14,579 nucleotides of DNA from JBBRMU01 sp038230655. GTDB taxonomy: Bacteria; Patescibacteriota; Microgenomatia; UBA1406; GWC2-37-13. A program made the translations under genes and the position numbers. Positions 13,886-14,579 of the stretch are shown here, one piece after another. The stretch covers positions 1 to 14,579 of the forward strand of contig JBBRMU010000025.1 of the NCBI GenBank assembly GCA_038230655.1. The letters are read 5' to 3'. Positions within the stretch are counted from its first letter, which is position 1, and each line of letters begins with the position of its first letter. Under the pieces are notes generated by a model, which was not told the DNA's origin, made no database searches, and worked only from the letters and a program-made list of their open reading frames with translations.

Positions 13886-14579
13886 ATGAAAAAACCTATC
13901 ATAATTCTGACTGTTTTTGCTGTAGTTTTTTTCGGATTAATATTATTTTATAGGGAAGGCCAATTACCTGTAAATAAAAATAATAAAGAGTCAAAGATTT
14001 TTGTGATTAATCAGGGTGAAGGCTTAAATGCAATCGTCAAGAAACTATCAACTGAAGAACTTATTAGAAGCAGAATCGTCTTCTATTTAGTTGTAAAACA
14101 ACTTGGAATTGAAAAAAAAATTCAAGCAGGGGATTTTAGGCTGTCTCAATCCATGACTGCTAAACAACTCGCTGAAGGACTGACACATGGAACAGTTGAT
14201 GAGTGGGTTCAAATCGTTGAAGGTTTGAGAAAAGAAGAGGTTGCAGAAATAGTCTCAAAGAAATTCTCTTTTACCGAAAATGAGTTTAACTCGCTCGCAA
14301 ATGAAGGCTATTTATTCCCTGATACGTATCTAATACCTAGGAAAGCCTCAGCAAAGTTCATTGTCAGTCTTTTAACAAATACATTTGACCAAAAATACTC
14401 TCCTGAGTTCCAGCAAAAAGCAACAAGACTTGGATTATCTAGAACTCAGGTTGTGACGCTCGCTTCAATAGTGGAAAGGGAAGCTCGCTCTAAACCATCA
14501 AAAAACCAAGTCGCAAGTATATTATTAAAAAGGATACAAAAAAATATGCCGTTACAGGTCGACGCAACCGTCCAGTATG
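13886..14579 (+). CDS. mltG: Endolytic murein transglycosylase MltG (YceG), C-terminus beyond the window
   Basis: MltG is a membrane-anchored lytic transglycosylase that cuts nascent glycan strands and helps set their length. The 231 residues visible have an N-terminal anchor (4-21) and a LysM-like/N-terminal domain (about 36-105). The YceG catalytic region begins with EGYLFPDTY (140-148) and LASIVEREA (192-200), where E197 aligns with the family's catalytic Glu, and LQVDATVQY (223-231) follows at the window edge. The last conserved segment (family YNTY.GLPP) lies outside. The frame is open at base 14579, so the gene is cut only by the window. It starts 5 nt after the phosphorylase stop without a visible Shine-Dalgarno, suggesting co-transcription with it and perhaps with murJ. 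Confidence 0.93.
   Translation, partial: MKKPIIILTVFAVVFFGLILFYREGQLPVNKNNKESKIFVINQGEGLNAIVKKLSTEELIRSRIVFYLVVKQLGIEKKIQAGDFRLSQSMTAKQLAEGLTHGTVDEWVQIVEGLRKEEVAEIVSKKFSFTENEFNSLANEGYLFPDTYLIPRKASAKFIVSLLTNTFDQKYSPEFQQKATRLGLSRTQVVTLASIVEREARSKPSKNQVASILLKRIQKNMPLQVDATVQY

Overview
The window (about 14.6 kb, AT-rich) is a cell-wall and cell-division locus. It looks like a Candidate Phyla Radiation (Patescibacteria) bacterium, most likely Microgenomates. That placement is inferred from compact, domain-trimmed Mur enzymes, an AMP-phosphorylase-type nucleoside phosphorylase, a shortened dcw cluster, weak Shine-Dalgarno signals, and several TATAAT boxes sitting 5-6 nt before ATG. No rRNA, tRNA, CRISPR or mobile element was seen.

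Left block (1-4767, minus strand): murE, pgeF, murC, murB and the 5' part of murA, read right to left. These cover the first wall-precursor steps (MurA, MurB), L-Ala addition (MurC), third-residue addition (MurE), and PgeF, the factor that in E. coli removes L-Ser wrongly added by MurC. murE and murC each appear to have their own leaderless promoter.

Middle island (4831-7414): three plus-strand loci interrupt the wall cluster. They are a membrane-anchored DUF4230 protein, a small hydrophobic protein whose frame is broken by an in-frame TGA, and a membrane-anchored C39-like cysteine peptidase. Converging on them is a minus-strand archaemetzincin-like metalloprotease gene carrying one nonsense codon and two single-base frameshifts.

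Right dcw block (7448-10777, minus strand): mraZ, rsmH, ftsL, ftsI. RsmH (16S rRNA methyltransferase) and FtsL (divisome protein) form one continuous 372-codon frame. They are joined through an A8 tract immediately before a Met that looks like the original FtsL start. mraZ has a good sigma-70-type promoter overlapped by weak 10-bp-phased repeats that could be MraZ boxes.

Right edge (10901-14579, plus strand): murJ (lipid II flippase), an AMP-phosphorylase-like enzyme, and the 5' part of mltG (endolytic murein transglycosylase).

Only part of the pathway is present: murD, murF, mraY, murG, ftsW, ftsA and ftsZ are not in this window. The observations most worth following are the RsmH-FtsL junction, the repeated leaderless-promoter pattern, the PgeF placement, the trimmed MurE with a DDPR motif, and the two TGA-interrupted genes.
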